Part shown: piece after piece, positions 32,077 to 41,196 of the stretch
Position numbering within the stretch: the first letter of the stretch is position 1
How the letters are laid out: each line of letters begins with the position of its first letter
From: Candidatus Electrothrix aestuarii
GTDB taxonomy: Bacteria > Desulfobacterota > Desulfobulbia > Desulfobulbales > Desulfobulbaceae
Length of the DNA stretch: 64,000 nt
Direction of reading: 5' to 3'
Assembly (NCBI GenBank): GCA_032595685.2
Contig: CP159373.1
Location: forward strand, 393,001-457,000
Translations under genes and position numbers: made by a program
Notes under the pieces: model-generated
What the model was told of the DNA's origin: nothing
The model's database searches: none
What the model saw: only the letters and a program-made list of their open reading frames with translations

Positions 32077-33504
32077 TCACTCCTCCGGCTTTTCGTCCTT
32101 TTTCTCCTGCGATCCCCATGCACTGATAATATTAATAATCTTTTCTTTCTCCTGCACTGAAAGGTAATTAGGATCACCTGTACTCTCAACCATACTATTG
32201 ACGATATCCGCCCACTCCTCCTTATTCCTTGTAACCCGTTGGATTCTCTCCAGATCATGGCAGACATTGCACTTATTATCAAGCAGGGGGTCAATGTTCT
32301 CTATATCAACAGGATGCTGTACACCATTCCTTCCTGTGTTCTCCAACTTGCGGGTACTGAGAAAATGAGCGATATCAGCCTTCTCCTGTTGGGAAAGAAA
32401 ATTTGGGTCACCTGTTATCTCTACCATACTGTTCACAGTTTCAAGCCATTCCTTCTCTTCTTTATGAACACGTAATACTCTGTCCAAGGCATGACAACCG
32501 GCACTGCATTTCACCTCAATAAGCTTTTTAATTGCATTCGGCTCTTCCTGAGAGTCAGCAATCGTGCCGCCTTGCCCTTCTTTTCCAACCTTCTCCTCTA
32601 CTTCCTGTTCTGCTTCCTGCTCTTGAGAATCGCCTTTCCTTATATTCGTCAAAAAATAAACAATATCATCAGCTTCCAAGTCCGTGAGATAATCAGCATC
32701 CCCATTAGTTCTGGTCATCCTGCTGACCGTCTCACGCCACTCCTGACGACTCTTCTTGGCTCCGAAGATTCTATCCAAATTATGACAGATACTGCATTTC
32801 TGACTGACTAAGCTCCGCCCGATTTCCATACGAAGCTTGTCTTTTTCTTCTCCCTGTCGCTTCTGCTGCTGCTGCACCAAATAACCGACAATCTGCTTCA
32901 CATCAAAATTGGTAATATTAGGATAATCCAGCTCCGCCATTTTATGAATGGTCTGAGTCCAGGCGATATCAGACTTATAGCTCTGATATACTCGCTCAAG
33001 ACTATGGCATTTACTGCATTTTCTGTTGGTAATTTTCTGCCCGATCTCCACGTTTAGGATATCGTCATCCACATCAGAGAGAATCGCATACTTATAATCC
33101 GCACGATGCAGGGCATAATAACCAGCGGTTATACCGGTCAGGCCAAAAGACAAACCGAAGATTGCCAGCCCCAGCATAATCAGCTTGGTACTAAGCTGAG
33201 CATGCCGTCTGGCAATCACGATTTTTATCATAATTAAGGGAACAAGGAGCAAGGCAAGAACGATATGAATCATAGCCCGAGCCGGGAGCTCCTCCTGAAA
33301 ACCACCTGCCTTGATCACCATAAAGACCAGCATTGAGGCAAAAAGAGCAAGAAACAGATACCCAAGGATGCGGTGAAGAAGAATCCAGCCCTTTCTCCTG
33401 GGACTATCCCGGACTTTTCCGGTCATTTCCAGCATAATAAGGACGGTTACTCCGCCGATAACAACCAATAAGGTCGCTAACATGGATGAAAAATGGGGAT
33501 GCAT
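32077..33504 (-). CDS. Membrane-anchored tetraheme cytochrome c
   Basis: A 475-residue protein. Four membrane helices (about 8-27, 40-65, 78-97, 108-130) have positive loops between 1-2 and 3-4, which puts both ends in the periplasm. Four similar c-type heme domains follow: CSKCH at 163, CSICH at 237, CSAGCH at 333 (a CX3CH site) and CNVCH at 412. Each is followed by a Leu/Asp-Arg pair and, 10-20 residues later, an EW-T-VNSM-like helix, as in the heme domains of quinohemoprotein amine dehydrogenases. A Glu/Gln-rich linker separates domains 2 and 3. The likely role is electron transfer between the quinone pool or membrane and periplasm; this is inference. The next gene is a paralogue. Confidence 0.85.
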   Translation of the reverse strand: MHPHFSSMLATLLVVIGGVTVLIMLEMTGKVRDSPRRKGWILLHRILGYLFLALFASMLVFMVIKAGGFQEELPARAMIHIVLALLLVPLIMIKIVIARRHAQLSTKLIMLGLAIFGLSFGLTGITAGYYALHRADYKYAILSDVDDDILNVEIGQKITNRKCSKCHSLERVYQSYKSDIAWTQTIHKMAELDYPNITNFDVKQIVGYLVQQQQKRQGEEKDKLRMEIGRSLVSQKCSICHNLDRIFGAKKSRQEWRETVSRMTRTNGDADYLTDLEADDIVYFLTNIRKGDSQEQEAEQEVEEKVGKEGQGGTIADSQEEPNAIKKLIEVKCSAGCHALDRVLRVHKEEKEWLETVNSMVEITGDPNFLSQQEKADIAHFLSTRKLENTGRNGVQHPVDIENIDPLLDNKCNVCHDLERIQRVTRNKEEWADIVNSMVESTGDPNYLSVQEKEKIINIISAWGSQEKKDEKPEE

Positions 33505-33688
33505 AACACCTACCTTGTTCTTTCCTTTTCGATCAACCCGAGTGATTTGCCAGCAAGGCTGAAGCAGAGACTCCCTGTCCTGGGAAAGCCCGTATAATCC
33601 GGCACAAATTGCATTCTATTTTGTTTCCCCTGAGTTTCCTGAGGAGTTGACGCTCTCGTTACTCTGCCCCTGAAAAAGCGTCTCCACA

Positions 33689-34882
33689 TTATGGCATATT
33701 ATGGCATGCTTTACATTTATTAGAAACAAGTGCATGCATAGCTTCCGGTGAATCCAAGCCTGCTTCGGCTTCCTGCGATGACGAATGTTTTTGCTGCAAC
33801 AGCCATTCAACGATCATTTTTTCTTCGCTCTCAGAGAGGAAATCTGGATCACCGGACATGGCTTCCATACTCTCTACCGTCTCCATCCACTGCTGCGGAG
33901 TCTTTTGCACCCGTAATACCCTATCTAAGGCATGACATCCAGCGCTGCATTTACGGGCAACAAGGGCACGGGCGATTTTTTCTTCACCGGAAATGCTTGT
34001 TGCTTTCATTGTACTGCTCTGCCGAGTACTGAGGAAGATGATAATATCGTTTTTTTCCTGCAAGGAAAGAAAGTTTGAAACGCCGAGAAACCCAACCATG
34101 GTATCGATCGTCTTTGTCCATTCCTGAGTAGTCTTCTTTGCCCTGAAGACTCTCTCCAAATCATGACATATAACGCATTTTCTGGCGATCAGGTTCTTAC
34201 CATTTTTACGATGATCTCTCTTCTTTCCCCGTTGCTGCTGATTGACAATCAGGTAGGAGGTGATCTGTTCAACATCGCCCTGACTGATATTAGGATAATC
34301 AAGGTCTGCCATCCTTTGAACAGTTTCCCGCCAATCGTTTTCATTTTTATCAGCTAAAAAAACCCTCTCCAGCGAATGGCATTTACTGCATTTTTTGGCC
34401 ATCCCCCCCTGCCCTGTGGTCACACGCAAAGGATTCCATAGCAGCTGTTGCAACCCGGCAACCGAGCGAGCTTCTGATGAATTAAACAGACAATATCCTA
34501 TTGTAACGCCGATCAGGGTGAAAATAAAAGCAAATAGTATTCTCCCTATAAAAAGCAACCAAAAGCCTTTTTGGACCTGTAGCTTGATAAGCAACAGTTT
34601 AATAAGGATAAAAGTCACTACCAGCAAGGCCAGGACTATATGCACAGGCTCCCAGCCAGCCATCATCCCCTGATAATTAAATCCCCCGTCCTTATTAAGC
34701 ACGAAGACCACCACCAGAGCAAAAAGAAAGAAAAAAAGGTATGCAAGGACCCGAGGGATCTTCTTTTTTCTCTCCTGTTGCCCCTTTTCTCGCTGGCCGG
34801 TCATTTCAATCATCACCAGAAGAGTGGCCCCGGCAATAATCAGGAGTAAGGCCACCAACATAGATGAGACCTGAGAAAGCAT
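33689..34882 (-). CDS. Paralogous membrane multiheme cytochrome c, truncated at the fourth heme
   Basis: A 397-residue paralogue of the next gene, with the same four N-terminal helices and heme sites CSKCH, CVICH, CSAGCH (again CX3CH) and CKACH. The protein stops two residues after the fourth motif (CHNMP). At 33689-33710 an imperfect 10-bp tandem duplication (minus: TGCCATAATA TGCCATAATG) shifts the frame. Without it the sequence would go on as CHNVETLFQGQSNESVNSSG to a stop at 33616. The fourth heme could still be attached, but its partner helix is missing; even the restored tail is shorter than in the paralogue. Confidence 0.82.
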   Translation of the reverse strand: MLSQVSSMLVALLLIIAGATLLVMIEMTGQREKGQQERKKKIPRVLAYLFFFLFALVVVFVLNKDGGFNYQGMMAGWEPVHIVLALLVVTFILIKLLLIKLQVQKGFWLLFIGRILFAFIFTLIGVTIGYCLFNSSEARSVAGLQQLLWNPLRVTTGQGGMAKKCSKCHSLERVFLADKNENDWRETVQRMADLDYPNISQGDVEQITSYLIVNQQQRGKKRDHRKNGKNLIARKCVICHDLERVFRAKKTTQEWTKTIDTMVGFLGVSNFLSLQEKNDIIIFLSTRQSSTMKATSISGEEKIARALVARKCSAGCHALDRVLRVQKTPQQWMETVESMEAMSGDPDFLSESEEKMIVEWLLQQKHSSSQEAEAGLDSPEAMHALVSNKCKACHNMP

Positions 34883-34989
34883 AAATATACGTCGGTAAAA
34901 TTATGCAGATCCGGGAAAAAATTCTGCTATCTATTCCTTATCATTACCATGCCGAAAAAAAAAGAACAGGAATCGCTCTCCCTTCTTGC

Positions 34990-36322
34990 TCAGGCCATTT
35001 CCACACCGGCAATGCATGCCAGATCTGGATGCAAGGCAGCCAAGTCGCTTCGATCAAGGGCATGGACTGAATCCTTACCGCAGCTCCGGGCTATATCCTG
35101 TACCTCTTCTGTTGCTGCCTTGATAAACCGAGCAATACGCTGTGCGCCCTGCTCCACATCAAGCTGCTTACGCAATTTTTTATCCTGGGTAGCAATACCA
35201 TGCGGACAATTACCAAGATGGCACTGCCGTAGATAGGTACACCCGAGGGCAATCTTCAAGGCTCCGCCCATGTAGACTCCTTCAGCTCCCAAAGCAAGAG
35301 CCTTGGCCACATCTCCGGCATGGCGGATTCCTCCAGCTGCGATCAGGGTCACCCGGTGCGAGAGTTCTTCCCTCCGCAGGAAATCAGCGACTTTAGGCAG
35401 GGCATAAACCAAAGGAAGCCCCACATGATCTTTCATGATAACCGAGGCAGAACCAGTTCCCCTCCCCCCCATCAATAACCAGGACATCAGGGATATACTG
35501 CTGGCTAAAGATAGCCTTGAGGTCTTCCTCGACATGACCTCCAGCTATTTTCAAGGCAATGGGTTTTCCCTGAGTGAGCTCCCGCAACTCAAGGATCTTT
35601 TCTGACAGTTCGCCTGCCCCCCGTATGTCCACATGTACCGCAGGCGAGCTGGCTGCCTCTCCAATGGGGATTCTCCGGGTGGCCGCTATATCCACACTGA
35701 CATTTGCTGCTGGCAAGAGGGCACCTGTGCCAGGATGCGCACCCTGGGCCAATTTTATCTCCACCATATCCGCCAGCAGTAAACGCTCCCGTTTCACCCC
35801 AAAACGGCCAGGGGCATATTGCAGGGTGATATACTCAGCAAGCTCCCGTTCCTCATCCAGCATCCCCCCCTCTCCGGTATTGGCTATGGTTCCGGCGTGG
35901 GACGAGGCCAAGGCCAAGGCCATCTTGGCTTCTCTGCTCAGGGCTCCATAGGACATCGCAGCATTGAGAATCGGCGTTTTGAGGATAATAGGCTGCTGGG
36001 CTATTTTTCCAAGGACCACTTCTGTGCTCACCGAAACAGTCTCCGCAAGAGGTAAGCGGGCAATCAGGGCAGGACGAAAAAGCAGATTATCCATATTCAG
36101 GAAAACCCGCGAGCTCCCCTTCCCTTCCCGGCACGGCTCCCCGGTTTCAGCCATCTCCTTAATCATTCGCACGGTCCTGACATCCCAGTTTCCCGGTTTA
36201 TCCCGATCAAGGGTCGTATAATCCATAAAGAGATCAGCTGTGGCATTACAGCGCGGACAAAAATAAAAATCAAGGCCTCCTGAATGCAGATAACCACAGA
36301 CCGAGCAGCGATAGGTCTTCAT
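34990..36322 (-). pseudogene. Rubredoxin-fused glutamate-synthase-like FMN protein, frameshifted
   Basis: A gene of about 440 codons in two frames. Part 1 starts MKTYRCSVCGYLHSGG, a rubredoxin-like domain with CSVC and CPRC. It continues into the FMN-binding glutamate synthase fold (AAMSYGALSREAKMALA, NTGEGGMLDEE, GAHPGTGALLP, KIAGGHVEEDL, LVIDGGEG). Part 2, in the next frame, resumes GTGSASVIMKDHVGLP, then AAGGIRHAGDVAKALALGAEG and CHLGNCPHGIAT (FeS-type Cys). The break lies at a run of seven Gs plus four Gs (35459-35473, minus strand), where two bases are missing or one is extra. This may be a real mutation or an assembly error in the homopolymer. Confidence 0.8.
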
Positions 36323-36388
36323 CAGCAACATCCTCCCAAGCCGCTCAGGGCGAAGCATATCAACGACAAAAGCATAATTCTTCCTTTC

Positions 36389-38374
36389 TCACCTCTCTTT
36401 TTTTCTCTTCCGTGCTGCTGCATCAGGAAATAGGGCCAAATCCGTATGGGGCAAGAACATAGAAGCCATGTACTGGTCCTTAAAACCAGGAACTTCGGAG
36501 AGCTCAAAACTGGTCATCTTGCGCACCACCTCGACCACATCCCGGCGAATATGATTGGAAAGTTCGCACATCCAACTTCCTGTCAGCGAACCATTGCCCA
36601 GGTAGAGAATCTTCTCCGGGTCCACCTCCGGCAGCAAGCCGACACTCATGGCACTATCAAGGTCAATATAGGAACCAAAGCCGCCTGCAAGAATAATTCG
36701 TTCCAAGTCACTGACCTGCAAGCCAACCTGCTCAAGAACCGTCGTAATCCCGGCAAAAATAGCGCCCTTGGCCCGAATAAAATTCTCTATATCCACCTCG
36801 TTGATCACGATATCATGATCCGCAGCGCATTCATTCTCCCAGGCCAGCACATACTCTCGCCCGCTTCGTCCTTCCCGAATACGGGGATGCGCCAACGGAT
36901 TGAATTTTCCGCTCTGATTCAGCACACCATGCTCAAACAGAGTGGCCACAATGATCAGCAGACCGGAGCCGCAGATGCCTATGGGAGCCTTGCCTCCTTC
37001 AGTGACATTCATAGGCTCCAGAGTTTCGGGATGGAGACTGAAATCACTGATTGCCCCTTCCACGGCCCTGATTCCGTGGGTAATACCACCGCCTTCAAAG
37101 GCTGGGCCAGCAGAACAGGCAGCACAGGCTAACCAGTCCCGGTTACCGATCACGATTTCCGCATTAGTGCCTACATCAATGAATAAGGTCAGGAGTTCTG
37201 AGCTGTACATACCTGAGGCCATAACTCCGGCCACGATGTCTCCACCCACATAGCTGGAAATAGTAGGATAAACCAAAGAGGCGCAGGTTTCAGAAAGCTG
37301 CAGACCTATCTCACGAGCGCGAAACGAAGGGAAAAAAGTTGTGGTCGGCACATAGGGAGAACGGCGGATACTGCTCGGATCCATATGCAGGAGCAGATGG
37401 GTCATGGTGGTATTGCCTGCAATGGAAACAGAATTGATCTCATCCCGTGCCACAGGAGCTTCACCGATTCGCTCCGAGGGAATGGCCTTTTCCAGCATCT
37501 CGGCAATGAGCTGATTCATGGCATCTATCACCAGCTTTTGCATCAGCTCCAGACCATCGGGCTTTTCTGCACAGATAATCCTGGATATTACATCCTCTCC
37601 ATAGCTCATCTGCGGATTATAACAGGAGGCCTCGGCAAGGAATTTCCCGGTCTCCAGGTCAATCAGCACTCCGTAAACCGTTGTGGTCCCGATATCAAAG
37701 GCCAGCCCAAAATTCCGGTGACATTGATAGCCCGGCTGGATGTCCAAAAATCGATATCGGGCAGTCGACTTAGCCGGAATAACCGGAACCTCAAGGGTGG
37801 CGGTGGCCCGAAAATTTTCCTGCCGCAGGGCCTTGCTCATTTTCTGCAAGAGGGTCAGGCTCTTGATCTCACATTTCCTTCCATATTGTGCAGACAGGGC
37901 CTGCAACAGACGCCCGGCATCAGCCCGATTATCCTGCTCTGTTGGTGGCAGGAGCTCTATGCAGACCTTTTCCACCGAGGGCGCCCAACCACCTCCCTGC
38001 TTGAGCTCATCCATGTCAAAGACATGCCTGCGGGCATAATTCCGCTGGGGAATATCCGTGCCCAACCCACCTTTCTCCCGACTACTGGACTCAGGAACAC
38101 GTACCGTGACATCTTCACAGACTTGAGCACTACAGGCCTGCCGATATCCCTGGGCAAATAACTCAGCCGATATTTTTTCACTTTTCCCGCCAAGAATAGA
38201 ACCTTCCTCGATAATAACCTGGCATTTACCGCAGACTCCTGCACCGCCGCAGGAGGCATTTACGTGCAAACCGACCTTTCGTGCAGCATGCAGCAGCTCG
38301 GTTCCTGCTGGCACTTTGCTTGTTCTGCCACTTGGTAGAAAGGTAACTGTATACTCCTGCTGCTCGCCGTTCAT
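36389..38374 (-). CDS. RACE-type ASKHA ATPase with 2Fe-2S domain (DUF4445)
   Basis: A 661-residue protein, start at MNGEQQEYTV because GGAGA lies 7 nt upstream. Residues 1-95 form a plant-type ferredoxin: NASCGGAGVCGKCQVI with a fourth Cys in QACSAQ. A linker leads to an ASKHA fold: FGLAFDIGTTTVYGVL (phosphate loop 1), SIAGNTTMTHLLL, LFIDVGTNAEIVIG (loop 2) and RIILAGGFGSYIDL. Such proteins use ATP to reductively activate cob(II)alamin in methyltransferases. The target corrinoid enzyme is not in this window. The gene is divergent from tetR. Confidence 0.88.
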   Translation of the reverse strand: MNGEQQEYTVTFLPSGRTSKVPAGTELLHAARKVGLHVNASCGGAGVCGKCQVIIEEGSILGGKSEKISAELFAQGYRQACSAQVCEDVTVRVPESSSREKGGLGTDIPQRNYARRHVFDMDELKQGGGWAPSVEKVCIELLPPTEQDNRADAGRLLQALSAQYGRKCEIKSLTLLQKMSKALRQENFRATATLEVPVIPAKSTARYRFLDIQPGYQCHRNFGLAFDIGTTTVYGVLIDLETGKFLAEASCYNPQMSYGEDVISRIICAEKPDGLELMQKLVIDAMNQLIAEMLEKAIPSERIGEAPVARDEINSVSIAGNTTMTHLLLHMDPSSIRRSPYVPTTTFFPSFRAREIGLQLSETCASLVYPTISSYVGGDIVAGVMASGMYSSELLTLFIDVGTNAEIVIGNRDWLACAACSAGPAFEGGGITHGIRAVEGAISDFSLHPETLEPMNVTEGGKAPIGICGSGLLIIVATLFEHGVLNQSGKFNPLAHPRIREGRSGREYVLAWENECAADHDIVINEVDIENFIRAKGAIFAGITTVLEQVGLQVSDLERIILAGGFGSYIDLDSAMSVGLLPEVDPEKILYLGNGSLTGSWMCELSNHIRRDVVEVVRKMTSFELSEVPGFKDQYMASMFLPHTDLALFPDAAARKRKKER

Positions 38375-38461
38375 CACTTCGTCTCCGCTGCCTACACCCT
38401 GTTCTTTAAGAAAAAATTCAACATCAATCAAGACATGATGCGTAATAATTATACATCTTTC

Positions 38462-38536
38462 TTTGGAAATTCCAAAGGATGTTATCAAACAATCCGAATT
38501 CTTTACAATCCGAGTTTTTTACAATCCGAGTTTTCT
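38462..38536. promoter_or_regulatory. Palindrome plus three 16-bp direct repeats
   Basis: TTTGGAA-A-TTCCAAA at 38462-38476 is a near-perfect dyad. It is followed by three exact 16-bp units starting ACAATCCGA at 38489, 38505 and 38521. The block lies upstream of the RACE gene in the 379-bp divergent region and looks like a regulator binding area. Confidence 0.45.
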
Positions 38537-38607
38537 CTCATACCACGCTGCATCACTCTTAAAAAGCCTCATTCCGGCCAACTACATATTTTCCCTTCCG
38601 ACAGAAC

Positions 38608-38670
38608 TTGACCCGAGTCATTTTCTCCTTGACCTTTTGCTCAGCCGCGCTTAAATTTCGACCAGAGTCA
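38608..38670 (+). promoter_or_regulatory. Predicted tetR promoter flanked by two GAC-N4-GTC dyads
   Basis: TTGACC at 38629, a 17-nt spacer and TAAATT at 38652 form a sigma70-like promoter. TGACCCGAGTCA (38609-38620) lies upstream of the -35, and GACCAGAGTC (38660-38669) overlaps the expected transcription start. The arrangement suits autorepression of the TetR-MFP-RND operon. Confidence 0.45.
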
Positions 38671-38752
38671 AGATTAAAAATACGGATCTCAACATACCCA
38701 AAACTTTTTCACTCAAGCCCAGCAGGAACGAAAATATTCCTCAGATAAAATT

Positions 38753-39376
38753 ATGGCAGGATTACGGGAACAAAAGAAAAAGGCAACCAGAGCCGCAATC
38801 ATGGAGGCGGCAATCACGCTGTTCGGTGAGCGAGGCTACGAAAGCACCAGTGTTTCCGCCTTGGCAAAAGCCGCAGGTATAGGAAAAGGCACTATTTATT
38901 CGTACTTTACCTCGAAGAATGAAATCCTTCTGGCCTTCTGCGAAGAAGAGTTGGCCTTTATCCATGATGAGATCCGGGAAAAACTCGACCCCAATGCACC
39001 TTTGGCAGAAAAAATGCTACTGGTCCTGATGAGCGAATTCCGTTTTGTAACAAAAAACAAAGAATTCGGGCGTACCCTACTCAGGGAGTTAACTTTTCCG
39101 AAAGAAATTACTATCGAGAAATCAAGGCTTATTGAAGATCGCTTTCTTGACCTCTTTATCAATATTTTCAAAGAAGGGCAGAAAAAGGGCCAACTGCGCA
39201 ACGACATAGAACTGATCGTCACCAGCGGCCATTTCTACGCCCTGTACCTCATGGCTCTTTCAGCCTGGTACTCTGGTCGCCTGCATACTGAAGAAGATGT
39301 CAACGAATCTCTGGCCTTGTTGATTGAACAGACCCTGATCGGGCTCACGCCACGTTCAGTAGCGCCTTCCTCCTAA
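38753..39376 (+). CDS. TetR/AcrR family regulator
   Basis: A 207-residue repressor-type regulator. The N-terminal helix-turn-helix reads AAITLFGERGYESTSVSALAKAAGIGKGTIYSYFTSKNEIL; the C-terminal ligand domain is helical and diverse. It starts the efflux operon, 11 nt before the membrane-fusion gene. It most likely represses its own operon until a toxic compound binds. The ligand cannot be predicted. Two dyads around the predicted promoter are candidate operators. Confidence 0.93.
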   Translation: MAGLREQKKKATRAAIMEAAITLFGERGYESTSVSALAKAAGIGKGTIYSYFTSKNEILLAFCEEELAFIHDEIREKLDPNAPLAEKMLLVLMSEFRFVTKNKEFGRTLLRELTFPKEITIEKSRLIEDRFLDLFINIFKEGQKKGQLRNDIELIVTSGHFYALYLMALSAWYSGRLHTEEDVNESLALLIEQTLIGLTPRSVAPSS

Positions 39377-39387
39377 AAAACGGCCCC

Positions 39388-40545
39388 ATGACCTCACCCC
39401 AACCAAAGACCCTGCGAGGAAAAATCGTCTGGTTCATCCTGAAAAGCCTGCCGGGTATCTTCTTCGTCATGATTCTGCTCGTTGCAGCTCTTCTGCTCCA
39501 GCAACGGGTTAACGAGCAAAAGGAGGCCCGGAAAGAGGAACTGAAAAATTCCACCGCAGTGGAGGCGCCACCAACGAACGTTATTACCTTGGAACTCCGA
39601 CCAACGGCTCTACGAGATAAAATAACCCTGCCCGGCATGATTGAACCTTGGGCTGAGCTGGACCTGATGTCGAAAATCGGTGGCACCATTGAAGATATCG
39701 AGGTGAAGGAAGGAGATCATGTACACAAGGGGCAGCTGATTGCCCGAGCTGAAAGCAATGATTATCGCATCGCCTTAGACTCGGCCAAAGCCGCCTATGC
39801 CCTGGCCAAGGCCGATTACTCGCGCAATAAGACCTTGCGCAGCAAGGGGATATCCACCCAAGCCAATCTGGATGAGCAGCAATCAACCCTGATTCAGGCC
39901 AAGGCCGCAGTGGAAAATGCCGAATTAGCCCTGTCCCGTTGCCGAATTACGGCCCCTATTGCAGGGCTTATCAGCGAGCTGAATGCAGAAATAGGAATGG
40001 TCGTCAACCAGATGATGCCCGAACCTGTTGCGAAAATCATCCAAATCGACCGGGTTAAGGCAGTGGTTGCAGTTCCTGAGGCGGATGTCAGCGCTGTACG
40101 CCAACTCAAACAGGTGGGCGTGCAAATTCGTTCATTAAATAATGTTCGTTTTCAGGCCAAGGTTCATTTCCTGGCTCCGGCACCGGAAACCCTGGCCCAT
40201 GCCTACCGCCTGGAACTCGCCCTGGATAACCCGGAAGAACAGATCCTTCCTGGCATGTTCCTCCAGGCGGATATCGTCAAGCAGACCGAAGAACAGATTA
40301 TCGCGGTGCCTCTGTACACGGTTATCTCCCGCAACGACGACGAGCAATTTGTTTATGTTGTGGAAGACGGCGTTGCTCGCAAGCGGCCAGTAGAAACCGG
40401 CTTTACCGAAGGGTGGCAGATTCTGATCCGTAGCGGCCTTGAGCAGGGCGAAAAAGTCATTATTCAGGGACACCGGACCGTGGAAGATGGACAGAAGGTC
40501 CGCGTTGTCAAAGAACTCACTGATCTCAGCGGGTTCATGCCCTGA
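39388..40545 (+). CDS. RND efflux periplasmic adaptor (MFP/HlyD-like)
   Basis: A 385-residue periplasmic adaptor. A signal anchor (IFFVMILLVAALLLQQ) is followed by the lipoyl half-motif (GGTIEDIEVKEGDHVHKGQLIA), an alpha-hairpin (SAKAAYALAKADYSRNK, NLDEQQSTLIQAKAAVENAE), the second lipoyl half (CRITAPIAGLISEL) and beta-barrel/MP domains. It would link the inner-membrane RND pump to an outer-membrane channel. The intended RND partner now lies 7 kb downstream, behind the inserted cargo. No TolC-like gene is present. Confidence 0.92.
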   Translation: MTSPQPKTLRGKIVWFILKSLPGIFFVMILLVAALLLQQRVNEQKEARKEELKNSTAVEAPPTNVITLELRPTALRDKITLPGMIEPWAELDLMSKIGGTIEDIEVKEGDHVHKGQLIARAESNDYRIALDSAKAAYALAKADYSRNKTLRSKGISTQANLDEQQSTLIQAKAAVENAELALSRCRITAPIAGLISELNAEIGMVVNQMMPEPVAKIIQIDRVKAVVAVPEADVSAVRQLKQVGVQIRSLNNVRFQAKVHFLAPAPETLAHAYRLELALDNPEEQILPGMFLQADIVKQTEEQIIAVPLYTVISRNDDEQFVYVVEDGVARKRPVETGFTEGWQILIRSGLEQGEKVIIQGHRTVEDGQKVRVVKELTDLSGFMP

Positions 40546-40650
40546 TTTTCACAGATCTCTCCTTGACCAAAAGCCTGCGTCACAGCGTCGATCTCCTCCG
40601 TCGACACTTCTCCTGTGGCGCGGGCAATGGTCATTTTCGACCTCACTCCC

Positions 40651-40790
40651 CCCTTGACGCCTCCCTTCTCACCCTGTAAAATCGACCACGGTCATCATTT
40701 ATTTTCTCCAACAACTCAAGGAAATTTACTCCATGATCATCTCCGACCTTGCCGTCAAAAAAAGCATCTCTGTCCTGGTTCTGGCCGCCC
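40651..40790. repeat. 140-bp direct repeat, left copy (RND leader and first 56 nt)
   Basis: Identical to 47495-47634 as far as I can read (offset 6844), with one mismatch and a few more matching bases to the left. It contains the intergenic leader of the RND gene, its ribosome-binding site and its first 56 coding bases. The inserted cargo lies between the copies. The intergenic DNA 40546-40650 before it shows no gene. Confidence 0.92.
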
Positions 40791-40818
40791 CTGTTGAAAT
40801 AAGTAGGTCACCTTGAAT
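40735..40818 (+). pseudogene. 5' stub of the RND permease gene
   Basis: Encodes MIISDLAVKKSISVLVLAA, identical to the intact RND start, then diverges at 40791 into the inserted DNA (PVEISRSP) and stops at 40818. It is the leftover of the duplicated target. Confidence 0.9.
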
Positions 40819-40891
40819 AATCCGACACTTCTTGTGGTGTAACATGCCGACAGGTCAGCTTGGGAGCCAAACAGGAGTGTCGATTATATAT
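40799..40891 (+). repeat. Palindromic element A (inverted partner at 60563-60655)
   Basis: About 93 bp starting TAAGTAGGTCACCTTGAATAAT. It has an inner inverted pair CGACACTT / AGTGTCG with flanking ATAAT / ATTAT, and TGCCGACA in the middle. The same sequence occurs in opposite orientation at 60563-60655. It sits 8 bp inside the left junction of the cargo. It looks like a small hairpin mobile element or an IS end. Confidence 0.75.
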
Positions 40892-41050
40892 GGTTGAGTA
40901 CTTACATTGAAATAACGGTTGCGTCGTTGAATTATGAACTGCCTATAGATCTGCACACCGGATGAATTGACTGGAGATGAGGATGATAAAGAAAGACTCT
41001 CTTGTTGCGGAAATAAAAAAATCGATCTACAAAAAATTTCTGTATTTTTC

Positions 41051-41080
41051 TTGACATTTATTATCAACCCTGCATACACT
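41051..41080 (+). promoter_or_regulatory. Predicted promoter of the cargo genes
   Basis: TTGACA, an 18-nt spacer and TACACT (4 of 6 to TATAAT), about 117 nt upstream of the first cargo start codon. The 40892-41196 stretch has no other supported feature. Confidence 0.45.
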
Positions 41081-41196
41081 TTTCAATATGACTCTGAACG
41101 CAAAACTTCAGACATCCTACCTGATACATTTGCTGAAAAACATTCACTTGCACTACTCCACCAAAGACAACTCTGTGACCAAACAGGAGGAGATCA

